64,000 nt of DNA from Candidatus Ozemibacter sibiricus. GTDB taxonomy: Bacteria; Muiribacteriota; Ozemobacteria; Ozemobacterales; Ozemobacteraceae. Position numbers and translations under genes: made by a program. How positions within the stretch are numbered: the stretch's first letter is position 1; each line of letters opens with the position of its first letter. Under the pieces are notes generated by a model. That model did not search any database, had not been told where the DNA came from, and saw only the letters and a program-made list of their open reading frames with translations. The stretch is taken from assembly GCA_003327425.1 (NCBI GenBank), contig QOQW01000006.1, forward strand, positions 180,041-244,040, given 5' to 3'. This document shows, piece after piece, positions 1-8,148 of this stretch.

Positions 1-678
1 GAATTGCATCTGCATGCCACCGGGCAGCGACGGGTCGAATGCCTTCCTCCCGACGGGCCGGCCCGCGGCGCCGGCTGGTTCCTGACCTGGGCCGATACCG
101 AGGCGGGCGAATGGAACCTGGCCCACCCGTTCGGTCCTCCCGAAGCCTACCGGGCGTTCCTGTCGCTCTTCCCCGCCGATGTCGAGTTCCATCTGCTCAT
201 TCCGATGGCGGACCTCCCAGTCTTTCAGGCGGGCCGTCCGATCGAGATGGTCGAAGAGCTGATCTGGCATGTCGATTCCCTCGCCCTGACCGACCTGCCT
301 GATCCTCCCGTTCTGCCCGAACTGCCGGCCGGGTATGAATTCCGTGCCGTGGCGGTCGATCCAGGCCTGTTCGTGCTGTCGGGCGAACCGGCGATCGTAC
401 CGCGCTCCTATCTGATGAAAGACGGAGCGATCGTGGCCCTGGTGCGGGTGACCCACGTCACCCGCCGCACCGTTGAGATCTATATCGAAACGGTGCCCGG
501 GCAGCGTGATCGCGGTCTGGCCACCGTACTGCTGGGGCGGGCCATGCAGGGATTCCGCCTGTCGGGTCGCCACCTGGTCTACGTCACCAGCGCCAGCAAC
601 CTGGCGTCGCGCCGGGTCGCCCAGAAAGTAGGGCTGGTTCCCTACCAGACCCTTGGACGATGTCCCTTCCGACGATAG
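1..678 (+). CDS. GNAT family N-acetyltransferase, 5' end outside window
   Basis: The frame is open from the first base of the window, so the true start probably lies upstream; a TTG at position 4 is the earliest in-window candidate. The C-terminal half has the GNAT acetyl-CoA fold signature: a beta strand ending in EIYIETVPGQRDRGLATVLL, which fits motif A (Q/RxxGxG/A-like, here QRDRGLA), followed by SASNLASRRVAQKVGL, the usual closing motif (N..S..vyeklGF). The N-terminal 110 residues are less conserved and are not assigned. The substrate cannot be predicted. The gene ends about 85 bp before the next one and is separated from it by a good promoter, so it is probably the last gene of an upstream unit. 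Confidence 0.75.
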   Translation, partial: ELHLHATGQRRVECLPPDGPARGAGWFLTWADTEAGEWNLAHPFGPPEAYRAFLSLFPADVEFHLLIPMADLPVFQAGRPIEMVEELIWHVDSLALTDLPDPPVLPELPAGYEFRAVAVDPGLFVLSGEPAIVPRSYLMKDGAIVALVRVTHVTRRTVEIYIETVPGQRDRGLATVLLGRAMQGFRLSGRHLVYVTSASNLASRRVAQKVGLVPYQTLGRCPFRR

Positions 679-689
679 CTGGTGATGGA

Positions 690-719
690 TTGACTTCCCT
701 CCGCCAAGGGTCCTAGAAT
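690..719 (+). promoter_or_regulatory. sigma70-type promoter for the nucleotidyltransferase gene
   Basis: TTGACT (690-695), an 18-bp spacer, and TAGAAT (714-719) precede the ATG at 765 by about 45 bp. An AAGG-type ribosome site lies just before that ATG. Confidence 0.55.
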
Positions 720-764
720 GCCTTGGAAGAGATCTCAATTGGGCATGGAAAGGATGGATAAGGT

Positions 765-3278
765 ATGAAGGCTGTCATCATGGCCGGCGGGTTCGGCACC
801 CGCCTCCGACCGATCACCTGCAACATTCCCAAGCCGATGGTGCCCGTCGCGAACATTCCGATGATGGAGCACATCGTCAATCTGCTGAAGAAATTCGGCA
901 TGACCAAGATCCTGTCCATTCTGTATTTCCAGCCCGAAGTCATCACCAGGTACTTCGGCAACGGCTCCGATTTCGGCGTCGAGATGGATTACGTCATGGC
1001 GACCGCCGATTACGGCACCGCCGGCAGCGTCAAGAATTCGGAAGCCAAGCTGAAAGACAGCCCATTCATCATCATCTCGGGCGACGTTTTGACCGATTTC
1101 GACCTCGATGCGGCCATCCGCTTCCACCAGGAGCGGAAGGCGATGGCCACCATGGTCCTGACCCGGGTGGCCAACCCGCTCGAGTACGGCGTGGTGATCA
1201 CTGCCGAGGATGGCCGGATCATCCGCTTCCTCGAAAAGCCCAGCTGGGGCGAGGTGTTTTCCGACACCATCAACACGGGCATCTATATTCTGCAGCCCGA
1301 AGTGCTGGCGCAGATTCCGCCCCAGACCGAGTTCGATTTCAGCAAGAATCTGTTCCCGCTCATGCTGAAAGAGAAGATGCCGCTGTATGGCTACATCGCC
1401 GAAGGCTACTGGAAGGACATCGGCGACATCAACGAGTACCGCCTGGCCCACCGGAACCTGCTCGACGGCAATGTTCAGATCCAGATCCCGGGCACCCGAC
1501 TGAACGTCATCGGCCGCGATGTCTGGGTCGGCACCGATTCCAAGGTGGGACCCAAGGTCAAATTCAAAGGCGGGGTGATCATCGGGGCCAATTGCGAGAT
1601 CGAGAACGGCGTCGAACTGGAGAACAGCGTGCTGGGCGATGGCTGCGTGGTCAAGGCCGGCGCCCGCATCGTCGATTCGATTCTGTGGGAGCGGGTCCAT
1701 GTGGGGGCCAAGGCCCAGCTCGAAGGCACCATCGTCAGCTGGGACACCCAGATCAAGGATGGCGCCGTGCTCGAGAAAGGGACGGTGATCAGCGAGGAAT
1801 GCCGGATCGGGGAGCGGGCCATCGTGCGCAGCAATGTCATGATCTGGCCCCGCAAGGTCGTGGAAGACGGCTCGACCGTCTTCACCAGCATGGTCTGGAG
1901 CGACAAATGGACGAAGAACCTGTTCACCGACCTGGGCATTTCGGGCCTGGGCAACATCGAGATCACCCCCGAGTTCGCGTCGAAGCTGGGGGCGGCCTTC
2001 GGGTCGAGCCTGCCCAAAGGCAGCAGCATCAATACGTCCCGTGACGGCAACAAGTTCTCGCGGGTCATCAACCGGGCCCTGATCTGCGGTCTGACCTCGA
2101 CCGGGGTCAACGTCGCGGACCTGCGGGTGACGCCCGGGCCCCTGGCTCGCTTCAAGCCCAATGCCTTCCATCGCGCGGGCGGGGTCCACGTCAAGCTGAG
2201 CGCCACCGATCCCAACCAGGTCGAGATCAAGATCTTCGACGCCGAGGGGCGCGATCTGGCGCCCTCGCAGAAGAAATCGATCGAACGCACTTTCAACCGG
2301 GAAGACTTCCGACGGGTCTCGCTGCAGGAGATCGGCGAAATCACCTTCCCGCCACGGGTTCCCGAATACTACAGCGAAGAGCTGTTGCGGCACGTCGACG
2401 TCGAAGCGATCAAGGCGCGGGGCCTGAAGGTGGTGGTGGATTTCGCCTTCACCGGGGCCAGCAGCATCTTCTTCTCCTTCCTGGGCAAGCTGAATTGCGA
2501 AGTCATCTCGCTCAACGCCTACCAGGACGAAACGCGGTTGCATCGGGTCCATGCCAATCTGAAGAGTTCGCTGGAGAAACTGGCCGGGATGGTGCGGTCG
2601 TTGAAAGCCGATGCCGGTCTGATGTTCGACGACGGCGCCGAACGACTCTACGTGGTCGATGACCAGGGGCGGGTGATCCTGGGTGAGGAGGCGCTCGTCG
2701 CCTGGATCAAGCTCGTCCTGACCCTGCACCAGAACTGCCGGGTGGCGGTGCCGATCTCGGCGACGCACCTCGTCGATCGCCTGGCCGAGAAAGCGGGAGC
2801 CACGGTGATCCGCACCAAGACCGGGCATCGGGCCTTGATGAACGCGGCGGTCAACGACAAGGTCATCTTCGCCGCCGACGACTGCGGTGGTCTCATCTTC
2901 CCCGAATTCCAGCCCACGTTCGATGGCATCATGGGCGCGGTCAAGCTGCTCGAGTATCTCTCGCGCTGCGGCAAGCCGCTCTCGAAGCTGGTCGGGGAGC
3001 TTCCCCCCTTCTACTGCGGGTCCAAGCGCATTCCCTGCCCCTGGGAGAGCAAGGGCAAGGTCATGCGCCATGCCATGGAGTTCGCCCGCGACAAGAAGAC
3101 CGTGCTGGTCGACGGGGTCAAGGTCATCCTCTCCGATGAGGAGTGGGTGCTGATCCTGCCCGATCCTGATCAGCCGTTCGTCAACGTTACGGTCGAAGCC
3201 GGTTCGGAAAAACGCCTCGAAGCCTTGCTGCGCGAAACCGTGGAGAAGGTCGAGTCCTGGAAGGACAGCGCCGACTGA
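765..3278 (+). CDS. Sugar-phosphate nucleotidyltransferase fused to LbH repeats and a degenerate phosphomannomutase domain
   Basis: 837 residues in three parts. Residues 1-235 are a nucleotidyltransferase: MAGGFGTRLRP at the start (NTP-binding GGxGxRL), KPMVPV, and a late FLEKP-type motif. Residues 250-370 are left-handed beta-helix hexapeptide repeats. Residues 380-830 match the phosphohexomutase superfamily. The family is usually annotated as mannose-1-phosphate guanylyltransferase, giving GDP-mannose for glycans. In the mutase part the phosphoserine loop (normally TASHNP) reads SATDPNQ, and the metal loop (normally DGDADR) reads DDGAERL, so mutase activity looks lost and the domain may be regulatory; this is inference from the visible residues. 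GDP versus another nucleotide is not resolved. Transcribed alone from its own promoter. Confidence 0.85.
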   Translation: MKAVIMAGGFGTRLRPITCNIPKPMVPVANIPMMEHIVNLLKKFGMTKILSILYFQPEVITRYFGNGSDFGVEMDYVMATADYGTAGSVKNSEAKLKDSPFIIISGDVLTDFDLDAAIRFHQERKAMATMVLTRVANPLEYGVVITAEDGRIIRFLEKPSWGEVFSDTINTGIYILQPEVLAQIPPQTEFDFSKNLFPLMLKEKMPLYGYIAEGYWKDIGDINEYRLAHRNLLDGNVQIQIPGTRLNVIGRDVWVGTDSKVGPKVKFKGGVIIGANCEIENGVELENSVLGDGCVVKAGARIVDSILWERVHVGAKAQLEGTIVSWDTQIKDGAVLEKGTVISEECRIGERAIVRSNVMIWPRKVVEDGSTVFTSMVWSDKWTKNLFTDLGISGLGNIEITPEFASKLGAAFGSSLPKGSSINTSRDGNKFSRVINRALICGLTSTGVNVADLRVTPGPLARFKPNAFHRAGGVHVKLSATDPNQVEIKIFDAEGRDLAPSQKKSIERTFNREDFRRVSLQEIGEITFPPRVPEYYSEELLRHVDVEAIKARGLKVVVDFAFTGASSIFFSFLGKLNCEVISLNAYQDETRLHRVHANLKSSLEKLAGMVRSLKADAGLMFDDGAERLYVVDDQGRVILGEEALVAWIKLVLTLHQNCRVAVPISATHLVDRLAEKAGATVIRTKTGHRALMNAAVNDKVIFAADDCGGLIFPEFQPTFDGIMGAVKLLEYLSRCGKPLSKLVGELPPFYCGSKRIPCPWESKGKVMRHAMEFARDKKTVLVDGVKVILSDEEWVLILPDPDQPFVNVTVEAGSEKRLEALLRETVEKVESWKDSAD

Positions 3279-3307
3279 CCCCGGCCCGTCGACTGACCCC
3301 GGCCCTG
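3272..3307 (+). repeat. 18-bp tandem duplication at the 3' end of the nucleotidyltransferase gene
   Basis: The 18 bases 3272-3289 (beginning CGACTGACCCCGG and including the stop codon) are repeated at 3290-3307 with only the last two bases changed. The second unit carries a second in-frame TGA, so the duplication leaves the protein unchanged. Confidence 0.8.
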
Positions 3308-3337
3308 GTCTGAAGACCTTTGGCAGACACCGTCAGG

Positions 3338-3372
3338 CGCGCCGCCCCGGTACCATTGACCAGGGCGGCGCG
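3338..3372. terminator. GC-rich hairpin between convergent genes
   Basis: CGCGCCGCCC (3338-3347) pairs perfectly with GGGCGGCGCG (3363-3372) around a 15-base loop. It sits between the rightward gene ending at 3278 and the leftward gene ending at 3430. There is no clear T run on either side, so it may be a weak or protein-assisted bidirectional terminator. Confidence 0.4.
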
Positions 3373-3429
3373 TTGGGGTCTTGAGGGGAAGGCCGGGAAG
3401 AGCCGCGCGCGGGCCGGCCGTGGGCGCCG

Positions 3430-3993
3430 TCAGTTGCCCGGCTTCGGCGGCCCCTCGAGCTGCATCCGAAGGGTGTCGTACTGCAGCTTGGGGAAGGCCA
3501 TGAACTCGAGCAGGTCATCCGATTCGAACCGGATGAAATTGAGCTGCCAGGGGCCGTCGGGCTTGGGGCGGTAGAACGAGAATTCCCACAACACCGGCAT
3601 CAGGTCGTGGAAGCTGAACCAGTAGACGATGACATAGCGCTGGCTCACCCCGAACCGGCGGAAGCCGATGAACTCGCTGCCTGAGAGGTTGCCCAGCTTC
3701 CCTTTCATGGCGGTGATCTTGTTGGCGAAGCTGTCTTTGGCTTCCTGGCTGATGGGGAAGATGGCGAACAGGTCGCGGGCGGCCGACACGACATCCTGGG
3801 TGGCCAGGTTGGCGAAGAAGGTCTCGAGAATGGGCTTGACCTGGTCGACCGGGGCAAAAGGCACGGTTTCGAGCGGACAGCCGGTGACCTGGGCGACGGC
3901 GGGCAGGGGACCTGAGGCCAGCCACCATCCGATGGCGAGCAGAATGAGCGGTCGCGAGAGGGGCAGGGCGGAAGGGCGGCGTGGGCAGGTCAT
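3430..3993 (-). CDS. Secreted protein of unknown function
   Basis: 187 residues starting at the ATG at 3993, which overlaps the stop of the upstream amidohydrolase gene as ATGA and has AGGAGG about 7 bases upstream. Residues 1-35 form a signal peptide (basic start, leucine-rich core, then PAVAQV). The mature part has alternating helix (residues 45-100) and aromatic-rich strands (SQRYVIVYWFSF, LWEFSFYRPKPDGPW, LNFIRF), which looks like an NTF2/cystatin-like fold with a final strand meeting a substrate pocket; that fold is a guess. I do not recognise a named family. Translational coupling suggests a link to the amidohydrolase upstream. Confidence 0.75.
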   Translation of the reverse strand: MTCPRRPSALPLSRPLILLAIGWWLASGPLPAVAQVTGCPLETVPFAPVDQVKPILETFFANLATQDVVSAARDLFAIFPISQEAKDSFANKITAMKGKLGNLSGSEFIGFRRFGVSQRYVIVYWFSFHDLMPVLWEFSFYRPKPDGPWQLNFIRFESDDLLEFMAFPKLQYDTLRMQLEGPPKPGN

Positions 3994-5522
3994 GCGGGTT
4001 CCTCCTGGAAGTGATCTGGGGGGACCTCCTGGCCGCCGACGAACACGCGGTCGACGCGCAAGGTGCGGAGCTGGTCGGCCGGTACCTGGCAGGGGTCGCG
4101 GCGCAGGCAGACGAAATCGGCGATGAAGCCAGGCTGGAGATGGCCGCGCAGTCGCTCTTCTCCGGCGAAGGCATGCGGCGCGACGATGAAGGCAGTCAGG
4201 GCTTCGGCGAGACTGAGGCGTTCCTCGGGCGTGGGGTGGTTGACGAAGCCATGAATGCCGAGGAAGGGGTCGAGCGGCGTGACCGGACTGTCGGACCCGC
4301 CGGCCAGGGCCAGGCCGTGGGCCCGCAGGGTGCGGAAGGGATTGGTGCGGCGGGCGCGCTCGGGGCCGAGCCGGCGGGCATACATGGCCGCGGGGCCGCC
4401 CCACAGCACTTCGAAGGCGGGCTGCACAGCCAGACGGGCGCCTGCTTCGGCGGCGCCGGCGATGGCAGTCGGGGTCGGCAGTTCGAAATGTTCGATGCGA
4501 TGACCGAGAGCGCGGGAGCCGTAGCGCCGCACCCCGGCGCGGTAGGCGGCGACCAGGCGGTCGATGGCGACATCGCCGATGGCGTGCATGGCCAGTTGCA
4601 GGCCATGGTCGGCACAGAGCGAGACCAATCGATCGAGATGGGTCTCGTCACGATAGATCACCCCGGAGGTGGTCGGATCGTCGGCGTAGGGAGCCGACAG
4701 GGCGGCGGTGCGGGAGCCGAACGAGCCATCGACCATCAGGCAGCCGCCGAGGCGGGGCCAGCCGCGGCGCCTGGCCAGGGCGGGGTCTTCCGACTGATGG
4801 TAGACCACGCCATGGAAGCCGGGACGAGCCAGGAAATCGGCGACCAGCTCGACGTCGTCATTGGTGGCGGCCCAACCGCCTTCGAGGGCGTGCACGGTGG
4901 TGATGCCGCGGCCCAGGCACCAGCGGCGGGCCAGCTCGAGGGCCCGTTCCTTCATGGCCCGGGGCAGGTCGCGCATCAGACGGCTGAAGAGGATGACGTA
5001 ATCATCGCGATAGTAGTAGTCGTGGTGGAGCGTGGCGGTGGGATGCACCTGCTGGGCCCAGCGGACGGCGGCGGAGTTGGGAATGGCCGAGTGCAGGTCG
5101 ACGCGGGAGATCCAGACGCGGCGATCGGGGACCGCGCGGTCGATCTCGGCCACGGTGGGCAGGCGCTTTTCCCGCAGCATGGTTTCATCGAGGTTCCAGG
5201 CCAGGATCCAGTCGTCGGCATGGCGCGCGGCGTGGTGACGCAATCGGTCGCAGACGTCGTCGAGCGAGGTGGCCTCGTCGAGACGGCATCCGAGGAAGGT
5301 CAGACCGGTCTGCAGGAAATGGACGTGCGAATCGGCGAAGGCGGGCAGGACGACGGCTCCGCCCAGATCGGTGCGGGGCAGATCCTTCCAGGCGCTGTGC
5401 CGCTCGAGGCCGAACCCGACCTGCGTGATCAGGTTGCCAGAAACGACGAAGGAATCGAACGCAGGATGGGCCGGATCAGGCAGATCGCGGCCCGAACAAT
5501 GGAAGAACAGTCGGGTTCCCAT
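3990..5522 (-). CDS. YtcJ-type metal-dependent amidohydrolase
   Basis: 510 residues of the amidohydrolase 3 family (YtcJ/LAF3 branch). The N-terminal beta sandwich leads into the metal motif DSHVHF near residue 65; the family's conserved tryptophan/aspartate segment DDWILAWNLDE follows. Further landmarks are GITTVHALEGGW, HAIGDVAIDRLVAAY, HRIEHFE and the late metal aspartate in ALAGGSDSPVTPLDPFLGIHG. Such enzymes hydrolyse amide or imide bonds and the substrate cannot be deduced. No signal peptide, so cytoplasmic. The middle gene of a leftward unit: its start is 13 bases after the stop of the small membrane protein gene and its stop overlaps the next start. Confidence 0.88.
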   Translation of the reverse strand: MGTRLFFHCSGRDLPDPAHPAFDSFVVSGNLITQVGFGLERHSAWKDLPRTDLGGAVVLPAFADSHVHFLQTGLTFLGCRLDEATSLDDVCDRLRHHAARHADDWILAWNLDETMLREKRLPTVAEIDRAVPDRRVWISRVDLHSAIPNSAAVRWAQQVHPTATLHHDYYYRDDYVILFSRLMRDLPRAMKERALELARRWCLGRGITTVHALEGGWAATNDDVELVADFLARPGFHGVVYHQSEDPALARRRGWPRLGGCLMVDGSFGSRTAALSAPYADDPTTSGVIYRDETHLDRLVSLCADHGLQLAMHAIGDVAIDRLVAAYRAGVRRYGSRALGHRIEHFELPTPTAIAGAAEAGARLAVQPAFEVLWGGPAAMYARRLGPERARRTNPFRTLRAHGLALAGGSDSPVTPLDPFLGIHGFVNHPTPEERLSLAEALTAFIVAPHAFAGEERLRGHLQPGFIADFVCLRRDPCQVPADQLRTLRVDRVFVGGQEVPPDHFQEEPA

Positions 5523-5535
5523 GCGTGGTTCCTGG

Positions 5536-5871
5536 TCAGAAGAAGAGCGAATCGTACCAGCGTTTGGTGGTCACGATCGCTTCCACTCCCCACCGCACGG
5601 GGGGCAGCACCAGGCGCCCGAGCAGGCCAAGGAGGCGGGACAACCTGGTGAGGCGCAATACCCAGTAGAGCAGGCAGAAGGCGGCGGTGCCGCCGGCGGC
5701 CAGGCTGGCATACAGCACCCACAACCCATGCTGGGCGCTGGGACGACAGGCCGGATCGAGCAGGCAGGGGCGATTCCGGTTCCCGAGCAGGCGGCAGAGG
5801 ATCTGGGCCGGAAACCAGCGCGCGGCCGGCCGCCCCGCGCAGGTGGCATTCAATTCGCGCAACGGAACCAT
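5536..5871 (-). CDS. Small membrane protein of unknown function
   Basis: 111 residues from the ATG at 5871. Four cysteines lie in the first 42 residues (positions 11, 26, 37, 42), followed by one hydrophobic segment at about 49-73 (LWVLYASLAAGGTAAFCLLY) and a basic, leucine-rich C-terminal tail. The cysteine-rich head could bind metal or form disulfides; no family is recognised. It is the first gene of the leftward unit with the amidohydrolase. A TATAGT element lies only six bases upstream of the ATG, so the transcript may be leaderless, or the true start may be further in. The frame extends upstream to 6009, but that part has no start context. Confidence 0.55.
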   Translation of the reverse strand: MVPLRELNATCAGRPAARWFPAQILCRLLGNRNRPCLLDPACRPSAQHGLWVLYASLAAGGTAAFCLLYWVLRLTRLSRLLGLLGRLVLPPVRWGVEAIVTTKRWYDSLFF

Positions 5872-5877
5872 GCCTGC

Positions 5878-5906
5878 ACTATACCAGACTTGCCTTCGAG
5901 GGGAAA
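5878..5906 (-). promoter_or_regulatory. Candidate promoter placing the transcript start at or near the start codon
   Basis: On the minus strand: TTTCCC (5906-5901), 17 bp, TATAGT (5883-5878). The -10 ends six bases before the ATG at 5871. The -35 is weak. Confidence 0.35.
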
Positions 5907-6053
5907 GGCAGTGGTTGAATTTTGGCCCGAGCATTTCCATAGTTGGTTCCCCGGCAGAACTCCTGCTCCGTCCTTTCTTCCGGGAATCGAGTGTGGTAGA
6001 ATGCGACATTCGGATCTTCAGTCCTGGGCCTTATTCCGAACCGGAGGGACGAG

Positions 6054-6947
6054 ATGAAGCGCATAGTCACCGCTGCCCTGCAGTTCTCGGTCGAGCCGAT
6101 GGCGGTGGAACGCAACCTGCAGCGCGCGTATGAACTGCTGTGTCAATGTCATGAAACGACCAAGGCCGAACTGGTCGTGCTGCCCGAATCCTTCACCACG
6201 GGCTTCACGCCGGTCGGCGACGTTCGCGACCTGTGGAAGACGGTCGATACCATTCCTGGGCGCCTGACCGATCGGGCGGTGGCCTGGGCCAAGGAATTGA
6301 ACACCTACATCGTCTTCCCCACCTACGAGCGAGGGAAGCGCGAGGATATCGTCTACAACAGCGCCGCCCTCGTCGGGCCGCAAGGAGTGCTGGGCGTCTA
6401 TCGCAAAACGCACCCCTTCCCCACCGAGCGGCGAGAAGCGGGCGGCTGGACCACCCCGGGGCACAAACCCCTCTGCGTCGAGACCCCGATCGGCAATATC
6501 GGCATCGTCATCTGCTACGACGGCGATTTTCCCGAGCTGGCGCGGGTCACCACGCTGCAGGGGGCCGAAATCATCTGTCGCCCCTCGGCCTTCATGCGCA
6601 CCTTCGACCACTGGGAGCTGACCAACCGGGCTCGCGCCTACGACAACCACGTCTACTGGGTCGCCGCCAACAGCGTCGGCCCCGACGCGGGAGGCTCCTG
6701 GTTCTTCGGCTCGTCGATGATCGTGCACCCCACCGGCGTCAAGATGGCCCAGGCGCGGGCCTGCGATGAGTTCATCTGGGCCGAGCTCGATCCTGACCCG
6801 ATCCGCACGGTCGTGCCCAATGCCTCCGCCCCGCAGCACTTCGATCACCTCGAGGACCGCAACCTGACCTCGTACGCCGGCATCCTCCGCCAGGGGCGAT
6901 CGGCCTTCGAGCCGGCCCGGCGCATTCCCTACCAGCGGTGGCGGTGA
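6054..6947 (+). CDS. Carbon-nitrogen hydrolase (nitrilase superfamily)
   Basis: 297 residues with the complete nitrilase triad: Glu45 in LPESF, Lys118 in YRKTHPFP, and Cys154 in ICYDGDFPE. The alpha-beta-beta-alpha fold is full length, and the trailing RARAYDNHVYWVAANS is typical of amidase branches (aliphatic amidase/N-carbamoylase-like). It acts on a non-peptide C-N bond in the cytoplasm; the substrate is unknown. GGAGGG lies 8 bases upstream of the ATG. The CoA-transferase gene begins four bases after its stop, so the two are probably cotranscribed and may serve one acid/amide catabolic step. Confidence 0.88.
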   Translation: MKRIVTAALQFSVEPMAVERNLQRAYELLCQCHETTKAELVVLPESFTTGFTPVGDVRDLWKTVDTIPGRLTDRAVAWAKELNTYIVFPTYERGKREDIVYNSAALVGPQGVLGVYRKTHPFPTERREAGGWTTPGHKPLCVETPIGNIGIVICYDGDFPELARVTTLQGAEIICRPSAFMRTFDHWELTNRARAYDNHVYWVAANSVGPDAGGSWFFGSSMIVHPTGVKMAQARACDEFIWAELDPDPIRTVVPNASAPQHFDHLEDRNLTSYAGILRQGRSAFEPARRIPYQRWR

Positions 6948-6951
6948 TTTC

Positions 6952-8139
6952 ATGCCCGGGCCCCTGAATGGCATCGTCGTCGTCGATCTGACCCGGGTCC
7001 TGGCCGGCCCCTTCTGTACCATGCTGCTGGCCGACCTGGGAGCCGAGGTGATCAAGATCGAGCGCCCCGACGGGGGGGATGACTCGCGCGCCTTCGGTCC
7101 CTTCGTGCAGGGGGAAAGCGCTTACTTCATGAGCATCAACCGCGGGAAGAAGAGCGCCACCCTCAACCTGAAGCACCCGCAGGGCAAAGAGCTGTTGCAG
7201 GCGCTGGTCGCCAAGGCCGACATCCTGGTCGAGAACTTCAAGCCGGGCGTCATGGACCGCCTCGGGCTGGGGTACGCCGCCCTGTCGGCGCTCAACCCGC
7301 GGCTCATCTACGCTGCGTCGTCGGGGTTCGGCCAGACCGGCCCCTACAGCGATCGCCCCGCCTATGATCTGATCATTCAAGGCATGGGCGGGTTGATGAG
7401 CATCACCGGCCCTGATGCCAGGCATCCCACCAAGGTCGGCAGTTCGATCGCCGACATCTTCGCCGGCGTGTTCACGACGATCGGCATCCTGGCCGCCCTT
7501 CATGCCCGCGCCAAGACCGGACGCGGGCAGCTCGTCGATGTCGGCATGCTCGATTGCATGGCGGCCATCCTCGAGAATGCCGTCGCCCGCTACGTCGCCA
7601 CCGGCACCGATCCCCAGCCGATCGGCAATCGACATCCTTCGATCGCCCCGTTCGCCACCTTCACCACGGCCGACGGCGCGATCAACCTCGCCATCGGCAA
7701 CGACGAGCTGTGGAAGAAGTTCTGCGGGCTGGTCGGGGCGCCGGCTCTGGCCGACGACCCCCGCTATGCCACCAATCCGCTACGCGTCCAGCATTGGGCC
7801 GACCTCGAAATCGATCTGAACAAGATCCTGGCGGGCCGAACCACCGCCGCCTGGCTCGAACTCTTCCAGGCGAAGGGGATTCCCAGCGGCCCGATCAATT
7901 CGATCAGCCAGGTGCTGGCCGATGCCCACATCCTGGCTCGCCAGATGCTGGTCGAAGTGAGCCATCCCACGGCTGGCCCCATGAAGATTCCCGGCGTGCC
8001 GATCAAGCTGTCGGCCACGCCCGCCGAGGTGCTCGGGCCGGCGCCGCTGCTGGGACAGCACAACGCCGAGATCTGGGGCGCGCGGCTGGGTCGGTCGCCC
8101 GAGGCGATCGCGACGCTGAAATCGCAAGGCGTGATCTGA
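6952..8139 (+). CDS. CaiB/BaiF family CoA-transferase (class III)
   Basis: 395 residues, the normal length for family III CoA-transferases. Hallmarks are the N-terminal LNGIVVVDLTRVLAGPF, GAEVIKIERP, the NRGKKSATLNLKHPQG and KPGVMDRLGLGY segments, and the catalytic aspartate in the QLVDVGMLDCM segment near residue 195. These enzymes move CoA between organic acids through an aspartyl thioester. The acid substrate cannot be told from the sequence. The upstream nitrilase-family gene (four-base gap) could supply or consume the acid. The pilus-like ATPase gene starts nine bases after its stop, so the transcript may run on into that cluster. Confidence 0.9.
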   Translation: MPGPLNGIVVVDLTRVLAGPFCTMLLADLGAEVIKIERPDGGDDSRAFGPFVQGESAYFMSINRGKKSATLNLKHPQGKELLQALVAKADILVENFKPGVMDRLGLGYAALSALNPRLIYAASSGFGQTGPYSDRPAYDLIIQGMGGLMSITGPDARHPTKVGSSIADIFAGVFTTIGILAALHARAKTGRGQLVDVGMLDCMAAILENAVARYVATGTDPQPIGNRHPSIAPFATFTTADGAINLAIGNDELWKKFCGLVGAPALADDPRYATNPLRVQHWADLEIDLNKILAGRTTAAWLELFQAKGIPSGPINSISQVLADAHILARQMLVEVSHPTAGPMKIPGVPIKLSATPAEVLGPAPLLGQHNAEIWGARLGRSPEAIATLKSQGVI

Positions 8140-8148
8140 GACGAGACC

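Noticed and set aside
735..3071. A 778-codon open frame on the minus strand
   Set aside because: Antisense shadow of the nucleotidyltransferase/mutase fusion gene, with no recognisable domains.
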